Below are positions 63,760 through 64,000 of a stretch of 64,000 nt of DNA, in pieces. The DNA lies in contig JBBDJD010000019.1 in assembly GCA_040880025.1 (NCBI GenBank), positions 183,869 through 247,868 on the forward strand. The letters are read 5' to 3'. The position numbers and the translations under genes were made by a program. Within the stretch, counting starts at the first letter, position 1, and the number at the start of each line of letters is the position of its first letter. The notes beneath the pieces are model-generated. The model was not told where the DNA came from, did no database searches, and saw only the letters and a program-made list of their open reading frames with translations. The stretch is from RCIO01 sp040880025. GTDB taxonomy: Bacteria > Pseudomonadota > Alphaproteobacteria > Rhizobiales > Rhizobiaceae.

Positions 63760-64000
63760 TGGAAAATTCCGCCCTCGGACAGGCGCTCGACCGGCTCGAC
63801 CAGGCGGTCGCGGCCATGCGCTTCGCGGTGGAGGATGCCGAAACGGCGACGGAGGCCGCGGGCGCCGCGGCCCATGCGGCCACCGGCGGCGCGGTCGATC
63901 CCTTCGTGTTCCGGCTCGCCATCTTCGTGCTGGCGATCTTCGTCGGCTATTACGTGGTCTGGTCGGTGACGCCGGCGCTGCACACGCCGCTGATGTCGGT
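63759..64000 (+). CDS. NAD(P) transhydrogenase subunit alpha, part 2 (PntA membrane part), 5' end
   Basis: The first 80 codons of a gene that continues outside the window. After a polar, Ala-rich start (MENSALGQALDRLDQAV) comes the sequence GGAVDPFVFRLAIFVLAIFVGYYVVWSVTPALHTPLMSV, which is the first membrane segment and the conserved TPALHTPLMSV of the PntA C-terminal domain. The ATG overlaps the stop of part 1 (TGATG). pntB should follow. Confidence 0.93.
   Translation, partial: MENSALGQALDRLDQAVAAMRFAVEDAETATEAAGAAAHAATGGAVDPFVFRLAIFVLAIFVGYYVVWSVTPALHTPLMS

Overview
The window reads as a chromosomal segment of a GC-rich alphaproteobacterium of the order Hyphomicrobiales (Rhizobiales), most probably from the Mesorhizobium/Phyllobacteriaceae side. 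Grounds: a very long UvrB, DUF1344 and IalB-type secreted proteins, a ClpS next to rhizobial small ORFs, the sulfolipid (sqd) operon, a PntA split into two genes beside a small aa3-oxidase subunit IV gene, and two promoters of the EcfG general-stress type (GGAAC-N16-CGTT). I found no rRNA, tRNA, phage, insertion sequence, origin or CRISPR array. Most of the window is dense chromosomal coding sequence.

Layout. 1-10.3 kb: end of ychF, small membrane proteins, a MaoC pair, uvrB, a truncated flavin-binding gene, an EcfG-driven DUF421 gene, a methyltransferase, a cluster of palindromic repeats, clpS and a DUF1344 protein. 10.4-15.5 kb: an FAD oxidoreductase, then the sulfoquinovosyl-lipid operon sqdB-ridA-sqdD-sqdC. 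15.4-23 kb: a hydrolase, unknown membrane proteins, an enolase-superfamily enzyme, an IalB-like protein, rlmN and a LysE exporter. 23.3-28.1 kb: a TRAP transporter operon whose binding-protein gene carries an in-frame TGA, followed by an amidase and a 56-residue membrane protein. 29-34.8 kb: argG, a lytic transglycosylase, an EcfG-driven SH3/DUF1236 protein, an ArsR/SRPBCC/DUF1761 operon and a zinc metallopeptidase.

34.8-37.8 kb: ffh, chorismate mutase and rpsP behind an elaborate leader. A 35-codon upstream ORF begins with a synonymous copy of the first eight ffh codons, and a segment between the two copies can pair with either one. 38-46.5 kb: TetR/SDR, two small genes, a fused indolepyruvate ferredoxin oxidoreductase and a GGDEF-EAL protein. 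46.6-55.8 kb: a FeeM-like N-acyl transferase behind a CtrA-type site, a Crp/Fnr regulator, an acyl-CoA ligase and a complete Liv-type ABC transporter with an extra 50-residue membrane protein.

56-61.9 kb holds the most system-like group: a secreted VWA protein with six 94-residue repeats, an ECF sigma factor, its membrane anti-sigma factor, a subtilisin-like S8 protease and a small secreted basic/Gly-rich protein. The sigma operon and the last gene share an almost identical putative ECF promoter. The periplasmic domain of the anti-sigma factor looks like the propeptide of the neighbouring protease, which suggests a protease-coupled envelope signalling circuit. The window ends in the pnt transhydrogenase operon.
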